Origin: Caulobacterales bacterium
Lineage (GTDB): Bacteria > Pseudomonadota > Alphaproteobacteria > Caulobacterales > Caulobacteraceae
Direction: 5' to 3'
Assembly (NCBI GenBank): GCA_019510435.1
Contig: JAEKKJ010000013.1
Coordinates: forward strand, 1-64,000
Length of the DNA stretch: 64,000 bases
Notes under the pieces: generated by a model
The model's database searches: none
What the model was told of the DNA's origin: nothing
What the model saw: only the letters and a program-made list of their open reading frames with translations
Shown here: one piece after another, positions 25,072 to 32,964 of the stretch
How the letters are laid out: each line of letters begins with the position of its first letter
Position numbering within the stretch: the stretch's first letter is position 1
Made by a program: the position numbers and the translations under genes

Positions 25072-26265
25072 ATGCGCACATCAGTTCCGAGCGGCGCCGA
25101 CCGGCGCGCCTTTCTCCAGCGCTCCGCGGCCCTGGGCGCCTTCGGGATGCTGGGCGGCTGCGCGACCGTGGCGGGCGTGCCGGCTGCTTCCGCCGCGCCG
25201 CCGAGCTGGCGCACGCCGCCGCCTCTGGCCCCGATCCGTGCCGAGGTCGACCGGATCATGAACATCACTGTCTGCCTGCGCCCGTTCCGCGCGGCGGGGC
25301 CGCGGCTGGACGCCGAGACCGTCGGCGACAAGCTGGTGGTGCACAACTACGGGCATGGCGGCAGCGGCTGGTCGCTGTCATGGGGCTCGGGCCTCATCGC
25401 GGTGAAGACCGCGCTCGCCGGCGGCGCGAAGGACATCGCCGTGATCGGCTGCGGCGCCCTGGGCCTCACCGCCGCGACCCTGGCCCAGCGGGCCGGCGCG
25501 CGGGTGACGATCTACGCCAAGGAGCGGATGCCGGAGGTGCGCTCGGCCCGCGCGACCGGCCTCTGGACGCCGGACTCGCGCATCGGGCTGGAGAGCAAGG
25601 TCGGGCCCGGCTTCGCGGCGCTGTGGGAGGAGATGGCCCGCAACTCGTTCCGCGTCCACCAGCGCTACCTGGGCCTGGCGGACGCGCCCGTGGAGTGGAC
25701 CGAGCGCTACAACCTCTTCGACACGCCGCCGGAGTCCGGGCCCGACGCCCTGGGCTTCGTGCGCTACGGCGAGCGGATTCGCGACCTGACGCCCCACTCG
25801 GTGGAGCTCCCCGCCGGCGCCACGCCATTCCCGGTGGCGCACGTGCGCCGCGCCAGCCTGCCGATGTTCAACATCACCGAGTACGGCCACGTCCTGATGA
25901 CCGACTTCCTGATCGGCGGCGGCCGGATCGAGACGATGGAGTTCCACACCCCGGCCGAACTCGCCGCCCTGCCGCAGAAGGTGGTGATCAACTGCACCGG
26001 CTACGGCGCGCGGGCGTTGTGGAAGGACGAGAGCATCGTGCCCGTGCGCGGCCAGCTGACCTGGCTGATCCCGCAGCCGGAGGTGAGCTACGGGCTCTAC
26101 TACCGCGGCGTCGGCACGGTGGCGCGGCGCGACGGGATGATCGTGCAGAAGACCGGCGCCGACGACAGCTTCGGGCTCAATGACGACAACGAAGCGCCCG
26201 ACCGGGCCGAGGCCGAGGAGTCCGTGAAAGTGGTCGCCGGCCTCTTCGCTCGCCGCGGCGCCTAG
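25072..26265 (+). CDS. Exported FAD-dependent oxidoreductase, D-amino-acid-oxidase (DAO) family
   Basis: 397 residues. The N-terminus DRRAFLQRSAALGAFGMLGG looks like a Tat signal and ends in a possible lipobox (MLGGC), suggesting an exported or lipid-anchored flavoprotein. The FAD fold is DIAVIGCGALGLTAATLAQRAG near residue 122. Family landmarks are VVHNYGHGGSGWSLSWG (normally C-terminal in DAO, here near residue 88, ahead of the dinucleotide fold), VINCTGYGARAL and VPVRGQLTWL. The early position of the HNYGHGGSG element suggests circular permutation. An AGGAGGGG ribosome-binding site precedes the ATG. Substrate is unknown. The stop overlaps that of the convergent kinase gene by 4 bp. Confidence 0.82.
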   Translation: MRTSVPSGADRRAFLQRSAALGAFGMLGGCATVAGVPAASAAPPSWRTPPPLAPIRAEVDRIMNITVCLRPFRAAGPRLDAETVGDKLVVHNYGHGGSGWSLSWGSGLIAVKTALAGGAKDIAVIGCGALGLTAATLAQRAGARVTIYAKERMPEVRSARATGLWTPDSRIGLESKVGPGFAALWEEMARNSFRVHQRYLGLADAPVEWTERYNLFDTPPESGPDALGFVRYGERIRDLTPHSVELPAGATPFPVAHVRRASLPMFNITEYGHVLMTDFLIGGGRIETMEFHTPAELAALPQKVVINCTGYGARALWKDESIVPVRGQLTWLIPQPEVSYGLYYRGVGTVARRDGMIVQKTGADDSFGLNDDNEAPDRAEAEESVKVVAGLFARRGA

Positions 26266-27275
26266 GTGGAGGCTGCGCCGGCCGCGACGTCGAACTCCGC
26301 CCGCCAGATCAGGCCCTCCGGGCGGTAGTCGGTCTGGACCTGCGGGTGCGCCTTGCGGCTGAGGCCCTGGGACAGCAGGCGCGAGCCGAAGCCATGGCGG
26401 GTCGGCGGGGTGACGGGCGGGCCTCCGGTCTCCTTCCAGACCAGCTCCACGCGGCCGTCGGCCACGCTGCGCCAGCGGATGTCGACGCGGCCCGCCTGGC
26501 CGGAGAGGGCGCCGTGCTTGGTGGCGTTGGCGCCCAGCTCGTGCAGGCACAGGGCCAGGTCCACGATCAGGTCGGGACCCAGGGCCACCGGCCCGCCGTC
26601 CAGCACCAGCCGGCCCGTGGTGGGGTCGGCGAACGGCTCCAGCGCCCGCTGCACCAGGGACGGCATGGTCACCTCACGCCAGGACGCGTCGCTGAGCACG
26701 TTGTGCGCCCGCCCCAGCGCGACGAGGCGGTCGGTGAAGACGGTTTCGAACAGCGAGCGGTCGGCGTGGCCGTGCAGGGTCTGGCGGGCGATGGCCTGGA
26801 CGATGGCCAGGGTGTTCTTGACCCGGTGCTGCAGCTCCAGGATCAGCTGCTTCTCCTGGCGGCGGCTCTCGGCCTCGGCCCGGAACGCCTGGTTCACCAG
26901 CTCCAGGAGCCAGACGATCAGGCCGCCGGAGATCAGGTAGGCCATCAGCGCGGGCGCGACACTGGGCGGCACGGTCCAGAAACCGGTGCGCTCGGCGAGG
27001 AAGTAGCTGCCCATGACCAGGCCGGCGAGGAGGCAGGTCAGGCTGGCGCGGGCCCCGCCCAGCACCCCCGCCACGATCAGCATCGGGAAGTAGCTGACGA
27101 AGGCGATGCCGCGCGGCTCCCAGATCGCGAGGAAGAGCCGGACCAGGGTGGCCAGGACGCCGCATGCCAGGCCGATGCCGACCTGCGCCGCCCAGTTTCG
27201 CGGCTGGGCCGCGATCCTCTGCCTGATCAGTTGGTCCAACAAACGCGCCCCCCGGGATGGCGATAGTGCGCACAC
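26262..27275 (-). CDS. HWE-family membrane sensor histidine kinase
   Basis: 337 residues. The N-terminal third has four hydrophobic helices in a KdpD-like DUF4118 pattern (WAAQVGIGLACGVLATLVRLF; GIAFVSYFPMLIVAGVLGG; TCLLAGLVMGSYFL; LMAYLISGGLIVWLL), with no large periplasmic sensor domain. The H-box is LQHRVKNTLAIVQAIARQTL and the ATP-binding N-box is LHELGANATKHGAL, both typical of HWE/HisKA_2 kinases of alphaproteobacteria. There is no response regulator beside it, so it is an orphan kinase. Members of this class often act in general stress or light responses, but the signal here is unknown. Confidence 0.88.
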   Translation of the reverse strand: MCALSPSRGARLLDQLIRQRIAAQPRNWAAQVGIGLACGVLATLVRLFLAIWEPRGIAFVSYFPMLIVAGVLGGARASLTCLLAGLVMGSYFLAERTGFWTVPPSVAPALMAYLISGGLIVWLLELVNQAFRAEAESRRQEKQLILELQHRVKNTLAIVQAIARQTLHGHADRSLFETVFTDRLVALGRAHNVLSDASWREVTMPSLVQRALEPFADPTTGRLVLDGGPVALGPDLIVDLALCLHELGANATKHGALSGQAGRVDIRWRSVADGRVELVWKETGGPPVTPPTRHGFGSRLLSQGLSRKAHPQVQTDYRPEGLIWRAEFDVAAGAAST

Positions 27276-27457
27276 GCCGCGATTGTCGAACAGGCCACAT
27301 TCACGCGACGCGAGGTCGCGGCGTGCGGCGCGCTCGCTCCGCCGCTATATGGGAAGGGCTGCGGCGGGCTACGACGGCCCACCGGCGCGCCGGTCGTCGG
27401 CCCCGTTCCGGACGGTGGGTCTGAGCGTCATCGCAAGAGCGCTTTCCCGCCGCAGCG

Positions 27458-28456
27458 CTACTGCTGCTGTTGCTGCTGTTGCATCTGGTGCAGGCGCTGC
27501 TGCTCGTAGGCGGCCGCCCCGCGGCGGGCCGCGGCGGCGGTGGCGCCACGGGGCGGAGGCCGCGTCACGCGCAGGAACTCGGGTTCGGTGATCGCGGCGC
27601 GGGCCTTGCGCACCGAAACGCCCACCGCCAGCTGGCTCTCGGCCTCGCCCTTGTAGACCCCGCGCGAGGGGGGCACGTCGGAATAGTCCCGCCCCACCGC
27701 GCAGGTGATGTGCCGCTCGCCCGCGCCGGTGTTGTTGGTGGGGTCGAAGCCGATCCAGCGCAGGCTGGGCAGGAACACCTCCACCCAGGCGTGGGTGGCG
27801 TCAGGGTCGGACCGGTCGCCGTGCTTGCGATCCGTGAAGAGGTAGCCGGAGACGTAGCGCGCCGGCAGGCCCCACGAGCGGCAGATGGCGATCATCAGGT
27901 GGGCGAAGTCCTGGCAGACGCCCTTCTTGGCTTTCAGCACGTCGTCGATCGGGCTGTCGGCGCGGGTGACGCCGGCCTCGTAGCCGAACGAGGCGTAGAT
28001 GGCGCTGTTGAGGGCGCGCACGGCGGTCAGCGGATCGTACCGGCGCAGGCTGTCGATGTCGTGCTCGGCGATGAAGGCGCGCAGCGCCTCGGTCTCGCGG
28101 GCGAAGCCGTGGGGGTGCAGGAAGTCGAAGTTCTCGCCGCGCAGGAATTCCGAACGCAGCCGGTCCCATTCGCCCAGGTCCAGGTTCTCGGGCAGCGGCG
28201 CGGGCGCCTGGCTCTCCACCGCCGAGCGGGCGGTGATGATCAGCCGGTCGTGCGGCACCGGCACGTCGAAGTGGTAGACGGCGTTCCCGAAGCTGTCGGC
28301 GTAGGAGAAGATCTGCGCCGGCGGGTCCAGCTCCAGCTCGAACGAGACCAGCCGCTGCCGCGCGCTCTTCTGCGGCTGCATCCACACCTCCATGACGCTC
28401 TCGCGCACCGGGAAGGCGTACTGGTACTGGGTGACGTGGCGGATCTCGAGCAGCAC
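27458..28456 (-). CDS. Transglutaminase-like cysteine peptidase with C-terminal polyglutamine tail
   Basis: 332 residues. The N-terminal beta-rich domain (LEIRHVTQYQYAFPVRESV) is followed by a transglutaminase/protease core with catalytic Cys in KKGVCQDFAHLMIAICRSWG, His in DATHAWVEVFLP and Asp in IGFDPTNN. The last residues are MQQQQQQQ from mixed CAA/CAG codons, an unusual low-complexity tail after an Arg/Ala/Pro-rich segment. It is the third gene of the ATP-grasp / alpha-E / transglutaminase operon, 15 bp after the alpha-E gene. That trio is predicted in the literature to make or trim a peptide-like product; the substrate is unknown. Confidence 0.9.
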   Translation of the reverse strand: MLLEIRHVTQYQYAFPVRESVMEVWMQPQKSARQRLVSFELELDPPAQIFSYADSFGNAVYHFDVPVPHDRLIITARSAVESQAPAPLPENLDLGEWDRLRSEFLRGENFDFLHPHGFARETEALRAFIAEHDIDSLRRYDPLTAVRALNSAIYASFGYEAGVTRADSPIDDVLKAKKGVCQDFAHLMIAICRSWGLPARYVSGYLFTDRKHGDRSDPDATHAWVEVFLPSLRWIGFDPTNNTGAGERHITCAVGRDYSDVPPSRGVYKGEAESQLAVGVSVRKARAAITEPEFLRVTRPPPRGATAAAARRGAAAYEQQRLHQMQQQQQQQ

Positions 28457-28471
28457 GGGGCAGGGGTCCTT

Positions 28472-29419
28472 CTAGGCCGGGAGCCGGTCTTCGAGCGGAT
28501 AGGCCACAAAGGCGTCGTAGAGCGCCCGGTGGATGGTCGAGCACTCCTCCAGCACGGTCTTCAGGAACGCCGTCGCGCCCTGCGCCTCCAGCTCGGCCAT
28601 GTCGGCGTACTGCAGCCGCGCCCGCAGGCGGCCGGCGATGCGGTCGGGGCCCGCCGGGCCAGAGATTCCGGCGTGGCGGGTGATGGCGGTGAGGTGGGTC
28701 TCGATCTCCTGGGTGCAGAAGCGGATCGAGCGCGGGAAATCTTCGTCCAGCATCAGGAACTTCAGGATGTAGCGGCGCTGCATCTCGGCCGTGTAGACGC
28801 GCAGGTAGGGCTCCAGCGCGCAGCCCATGCGCAGCACGCTGGTGAGGGCGAAGTGGTCGCTGATCGGCCGGCGTTTGCGCCCCTCGCCGAAGGCCACCTC
28901 CAGCAGCGAGCCGATCAGCTGGGCTCGCTCCAGGTAGACGCCGAGCAGCAGGAAGCTCCAGCCCTCGCCGTGGCTCATGGTGGCGTCGCCGGCGCCCTTG
29001 AACAGGTGCAGGTCGGCGATGGTGTCGTGCAGGAAGAGCTGTGAGCCGTCGGCGAAGGCCTTGGCCGCCTCCGGCCCGCTCATGCGCAGGTAGATGAGGT
29101 TCAGCCGCTCCCAGGTCTCGGTGGTGATCTGGTCGCGCACCTGGCGGGCGTTCTCCCGAGCCCGGGCGATGGACGAATAGATCGAGCCGTCGTCCTCGCG
29201 GTCCAGGGCCAGGGCCTGGGCGGCGTCGTAGGGATTGTGCGCCTTGGCCAGGTCCGGGTCGCCGACCGCGGCCAGCGCGATCCGCGCCACCTGGGTCGCC
29301 GCCTCCGAGCGGTCCAGGGTGGCGTTGAGCATCACGTCCGAGAGCCGGCACATGTGCTCGGCGCGCTCTACGTACCGCCCGATCCAGTAGAGGCTGTCGG
29401 CCACCCTCGCGAGCATCAT
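28472..29419 (-). CDS. Alpha-E domain protein
   Basis: A 315-residue, wholly helical protein of the alpha-E family, recognised by MLARVADSLYWIGRYVERAEHMCRL at the N-terminus and LLGVYLERAQLIGSLLEVAF later. It always travels with the circularly permuted ATP-grasp protein and the transglutaminase-like protein found on either side here. No enzymatic residues are known. The start lies inside a 38-bp tandem duplication and is preceded by GAAGGA; two mini-ORFs separate it from the ATP-grasp gene. Confidence 0.9.
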   Translation of the reverse strand: MMLARVADSLYWIGRYVERAEHMCRLSDVMLNATLDRSEAATQVARIALAAVGDPDLAKAHNPYDAAQALALDREDDGSIYSSIARARENARQVRDQITTETWERLNLIYLRMSGPEAAKAFADGSQLFLHDTIADLHLFKGAGDATMSHGEGWSFLLLGVYLERAQLIGSLLEVAFGEGRKRRPISDHFALTSVLRMGCALEPYLRVYTAEMQRRYILKFLMLDEDFPRSIRFCTQEIETHLTAITRHAGISGPAGPDRIAGRLRARLQYADMAELEAQGATAFLKTVLEECSTIHRALYDAFVAYPLEDRLPA

Positions 29420-29457
29420 GCTCGCGATCCTTCAGAAGGTAATTTGGCGAGCATCAT
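29416..29457 (-). CDS. Mini-ORF 2 in tandem duplication (MMLAKLPSEGSRA)
   Basis: A 13-residue frame starting within ATGATG and ending in TGA that overlaps the ATGATG of the alpha-E gene. A GAAGGA ribosome-binding site precedes it. It is probably translated by coupling, but it may be only a by-product of the duplication. Confidence 0.4.
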   Translation of the reverse strand: MMLAKLPSEGSRA

Positions 29458-29495
29458 GCTCGCGATCCTTCAGAAGGTAACTTGGCGAGCATCAT
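29454..29495 (-). CDS. Mini-ORF 1 in tandem duplication (MMLAKLPSEGSRA)
   Basis: The encoded 13 residues are identical to mini-ORF 2, with one silent codon difference (AAG for AAA). Its ATG overlaps the TGA stop of the ATP-grasp gene, and AAGGGGGA just upstream could serve as a ribosome-binding site. Its stop overlaps the start of mini-ORF 2. Confidence 0.4.
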   Translation of the reverse strand: MMLAKLPSEGSRA

Positions 29496-30976
29496 CCGCG
29501 GTCCCCCTTGCCGTCCGAGAGCACCCAGGTGTCCTTGGAGCCGCCGCCCTGGCTGGAGTTGACCACCAGGGAGCCCTTCTTCAGGGCCACGCGGGTGAGG
29601 GCGCCGGGCGTGACCACGATCTTCTCGCCGCACAGGATGAACGGGCGCAGGTCCACGTGCCGCGGCTCGACCTCGCCGTCGATCAGGCAAGGGGCGGTGG
29701 AGAGCTGGATCGTGGGCTGGGCGATGTAGTTCTCCGGATTGGCGGTCAGGGCGTCGGCGAACTCCGCCCGCTGGGCGCGCGTGGCGTGCGGGCCGACCAG
29801 CATGCCGTAGCCGCCGGAGGCCCCCACCGCCTTGACCACCAGCTTGTCGAGGTTAGCCAGCACGTGGCTGAGCTGGGCTGGCTCGCGGCAGAGGAAGGTC
29901 TCGATATTGGGCAGGATCGGCTCTTCGCCCAGGTAGTAGCGGATGATCTCCGGGACATAGGCGTAGACCGCCTTGTCGTCCGCCACGCCCGTGCCGGGCG
30001 CGTTGCAGATCACCACATTGCCGGCGCGGTAGGCGTTGAAGAGGCCGGCCGCGCCCAACGAGGAGTCGCGGCGGAAGGTGAGGGGGTCGATGAAGTCGTC
30101 GTCCACCCGGCGGTAGATCACGTCGATCCGGCGCAGGCCCGTGGTGGTGCGCATGTAGACCATGTTGTCGTGCACCACGAGGTCGCGCCCCTCGACCAGC
30201 GGCGCGCCCATCAGGCGGGCCAGGTAGGCGTGCTCGTAGTAGGCGGAGTTGTAGACCCCGGGGGTCAGCACCACGACCTGGGGATTGGGCCGCCAGTCGG
30301 CCGCCATGCTCTTCAGCGTGCTCAGCAAGAGGTCGGGATAGCGGTCGATGGAGCGCACGCCCGCGCCGCGGAAGGTGCCCGGGAAGACCCGGCGCGAGGC
30401 CTCGCGGTTGGCCAGCATGTAGGAGACGCCCGAGGGGACGCGCAGATTGTCCTCCAGCACCGCGAACTCGCCGCTGGGCTGGCGGATCAGGTCCGAGCCA
30501 CAGACGTTGGCGTAGGCCTTGTGCGGCACATAGAGATTCTGCATCTCCCGCCGGTACGAGGGCGCCTGCAGAACCAGCTCGCGCGGCACCACCCCGTCCA
30601 TCAGGATCTGCTGTTCGGAATAGATGTCGGCCAGGAAGGTGTTCAGCGCCTGCAGCCGCTGCTTCAGCCCGGCCTCGATCCGCGCCCACTCGGCGCTGGG
30701 GATGATGCGCGGGAGGATGTCGCTGGGGATGATCCGCTCGGTCGAGCTCTCGGCCCCATAGACCGTGAAGGTGATGCCCTGCAGGAGGAAGAAGCGTTCC
30801 TGGGTGCGCTGGCGTTCGGCCAACTCGGCCGGGCTCAGCGTCGCGAGGCGCGCGTCCAGGGCGGCGTAGTGCGGGCGCACCTGACTGTCGGGCGTCAGCA
30901 TCTCGTCATACGGCCGCAGGGGGCTCTCAGCCTCCGCCGTCGGTTCGTCCCGCATGACGCTCACGATGGAATCCAC
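29492..30976 (-). CDS. Circularly permuted ATP-grasp protein (type 2)
   Basis: 494 residues of the circularly permuted ATP-grasp family, predicted peptide/amide ligases. Landmarks are YDEMLTPDSQVRPHYAAL at the N-terminus, QERFFLLQGITFTVYG, the nucleotide-binding stretch EFAVLEDNLRVPSGVSYML, KLVVKAVGASGGYGMLVGPHA near 395 and RHVDLRPFILCGEKIVVTPGALTRVAL near the end. It is the first gene of the ATP-grasp / alpha-E / transglutaminase operon. The predicted product is an unknown modified peptide or cell-surface compound. Confidence 0.92.
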   Translation of the reverse strand: MDSIVSVMRDEPTAEAESPLRPYDEMLTPDSQVRPHYAALDARLATLSPAELAERQRTQERFFLLQGITFTVYGAESSTERIIPSDILPRIIPSAEWARIEAGLKQRLQALNTFLADIYSEQQILMDGVVPRELVLQAPSYRREMQNLYVPHKAYANVCGSDLIRQPSGEFAVLEDNLRVPSGVSYMLANREASRRVFPGTFRGAGVRSIDRYPDLLLSTLKSMAADWRPNPQVVVLTPGVYNSAYYEHAYLARLMGAPLVEGRDLVVHDNMVYMRTTTGLRRIDVIYRRVDDDFIDPLTFRRDSSLGAAGLFNAYRAGNVVICNAPGTGVADDKAVYAYVPEIIRYYLGEEPILPNIETFLCREPAQLSHVLANLDKLVVKAVGASGGYGMLVGPHATRAQRAEFADALTANPENYIAQPTIQLSTAPCLIDGEVEPRHVDLRPFILCGEKIVVTPGALTRVALKKGSLVVNSSQGGGSKDTWVLSDGKGDRG

Positions 30977-31188
30977 GCCTTCCCCGCTAATGAGGTGAAT
31001 CTGTAGGACGCTTAGGGCTCGGCCGGAAGCTCAGCCTGGAAATTCGGGGACTTCGCACCGCACAGCGGGTGGGCGCCTATGAATTGGGCGCCGCCATCGC
31101 CGGGCCAGCGGGTGACGGCGGCGGGTGACAGCGACGGGGGCGGCGGCTACACGAAGACGCGGAGGGGCGCGCGAGCGAGGATTCGGGC
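30977..31188. promoter_or_regulatory. Divergent intergenic region, ATP-grasp operon / tamA
   Basis: 212 bp between outward-facing genes; both promoters should be here. Nothing recognisable beyond a GCGAGG ribosome-binding site near the tamA TTG. Confidence 0.4.
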
Positions 31189-32964
31189 TTGGGTCGACTG
31201 CTCTACGCCGTCGCGGCTTCGGCAGCCCTGTGCGCGCCGGCCCTGGCGGAGGCCGCCGAGCCGCGAGCCGTGCTGCAGGGCGAGATGGATCCCGAGCTGC
31301 GCGTCGAGCTGACCCGGATCATCGGGGACGCCGACCGGCCCATCGAGAACCGCTTCGAGGCCCGCCGCCGCGCCCGCGACGCTGCCGAGGACGCCATCGC
31401 CGCCCTGCGCTCCGAGGGCTACTACGCCTATCGCGTCGACCCCGACGTCAGCGAGAACGATCCGCCGCGGCCGATCGTGCAGGTCGAGCCCGGGCCGCGC
31501 TTCGTCCTCGGGACCGCCACGGTGGCCTGGCAAGGCCCGCCGCCGGATCCTGCTTCCCGCGCCGCCGCCGACAAGGCCGTCGCCCTGGCCCCCGGCGCGC
31601 CAGGCCGGGCCGCCGAGGTGGTGGCCGCCGAGGGGCGCATCGTCGCCGCCGTCCAGAAGCGCGGCTACGCCGACGCCAAGGCCGACACCCGCGAGGTGGT
31701 CGTCGACCACGCCGACCACACCGTGCGGCCCACCTACCGCATCGCCTCCGGCGCGCTGGTGCGGCTGGACGGCCTGACCGTGGAGCCGGCCGCGCGAACC
31801 AATCCGCGGTGGCTGCGCCGCCTCGCCCCCTGGGCCAGCGGCGACGTCTACGATCCCGACAAGGTCGCCGAACTGGAGCGCCGGCTGCTGGACGTCGGCG
31901 TCTTCGACGTCGTGACGGTGGCGCTGGCCCCGCCCGACAAGACGACGCCCGAAGGCTGGCGGCCGGTGCTGGTGGGCCTTTCGGAGCGCAAGCCGCGCAC
32001 CATCGAGGGCGGCGCCAGCTATTCCACCAGCGAGGGCGCCGGCGTGAACGTGCGCTGGACCCACTACAACCTGCTGCGGCGGGCCGACACCTCGGCGCTC
32101 TATGGCCAGGTCTCTGTGCGCGACAGCCGGGTGGGGGCGGAGATCTCGCTGCCCGATTGGGCGCGGCCCGACCAGACGCTGAAGACCGGCGCGTCCGTCT
32201 ACAAGCTGGCCACCGACGCCTATGACGAGACCGGCTTCGGCGCAAACGTCGATGTGACCCGGCGCTGGAGCAAGACCTCCTACGTCACCGTGGGCCTGTC
32301 CGCGGACCGCACCCATTCCACGGAGCTGAAGCCCGGCACCCTGACCAATCTGGGCCGGCAACTGGTGACGGTGGCCGCCCTGGCCGACTGGGTGCTGGAC
32401 CGCTCCAACGACCCCCTGAACCCCACCCAGGGATGGCGCGTGAGCACGCGGTTGGAGCCCACCTATATCTTCGGTGACACCAGCCTGCCGTACCTGCGCG
32501 CCGTGGCCCAGGGGACCTACTACCAGCCGCTGGACCGCGAGGCCCGCACGGTCGTCGCGGCGCGGCTGCGGCTCGGCCGGATCCTGAACGGCACGGTGGA
32601 CCAGGTCCCGGCCTCGCAGCGGTTCTACGCCGGCGGCGGCGGGTCGGTGCGCGGGTTCTCTTACCAGGGCGTGGGGCCGCGCTTCGCCGACGGCACGCCG
32701 CAGGGCGGGGTGTTCCTGGGCGAATCCTCGCTGGAGGTGCGCCATGACCTCACGGCCAAGTGGGGCGTGGCCGCGTTCGTGGACGCCGGCGCCGTGGGCT
32801 CCAGCGGGCCGGTGGACCTGCGCGACTTCGCCATCGGGGCCGGGTTCGGCGTCCGCTACAACCTGGGCTTCGCCCCGATCCGCGTGGATATCGCTACGCC
32901 CGTGGCCCACAAGCGCGGCGAGCCGGCGTTCCAGGCCTACCTCTCCATCGGACAGAGCTTTTGA
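31189..32964 (+). CDS. tamA: TamA, Omp85-family outer-membrane assembly protein
   Basis: An outer-membrane partner of TamB in inserting autotransporters and in lipid transport. 591 residues: signal peptide (MGRLLYAVAASAALCAPALA), three POTRA-like domains to about residue 260 (e.g. IVQVEPGPRFVLGTATVAW; GDVYDPDKVAELERRLLDVGVFDVV), then a 16-strand-type barrel with RFYAGGGGSVRGFSYQGVGPR, the Omp85 VRGF signature. The start is a TTG at 31189: an in-frame stop at 31126-31128 and the absence of ATG or GTG before the signal peptide leave no better choice. tamB overlaps its stop. Confidence 0.92.
   Translation: MGRLLYAVAASAALCAPALAEAAEPRAVLQGEMDPELRVELTRIIGDADRPIENRFEARRRARDAAEDAIAALRSEGYYAYRVDPDVSENDPPRPIVQVEPGPRFVLGTATVAWQGPPPDPASRAAADKAVALAPGAPGRAAEVVAAEGRIVAAVQKRGYADAKADTREVVVDHADHTVRPTYRIASGALVRLDGLTVEPAARTNPRWLRRLAPWASGDVYDPDKVAELERRLLDVGVFDVVTVALAPPDKTTPEGWRPVLVGLSERKPRTIEGGASYSTSEGAGVNVRWTHYNLLRRADTSALYGQVSVRDSRVGAEISLPDWARPDQTLKTGASVYKLATDAYDETGFGANVDVTRRWSKTSYVTVGLSADRTHSTELKPGTLTNLGRQLVTVAALADWVLDRSNDPLNPTQGWRVSTRLEPTYIFGDTSLPYLRAVAQGTYYQPLDREARTVVAARLRLGRILNGTVDQVPASQRFYAGGGGSVRGFSYQGVGPRFADGTPQGGVFLGESSLEVRHDLTAKWGVAAFVDAGAVGSSGPVDLRDFAIGAGFGVRYNLGFAPIRVDIATPVAHKRGEPAFQAYLSIGQSF

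Larger units (their letters stand above)
29409..29495. repeat. 38-bp tandem duplication carrying a ribosome-binding site and start codon
   Basis: Unit 1 spans 29409-29446 and unit 2 spans 29447-29484, differing by a single base. A third partial copy of 11 bp follows (29485-29495). Each unit contains, on the minus strand, a GAAGGA ribosome-binding site and an ATGATG start. Because 38 is not a multiple of three, each copy begins a separate short frame. Confidence 0.95.

Noticed and set aside
29409..29495. Attachment site or short CRISPR from the 38-bp direct repeats
   Set aside because: Only 2.3 contiguous copies without spacers, placed exactly on a gene junction; best explained as a tandem duplication.
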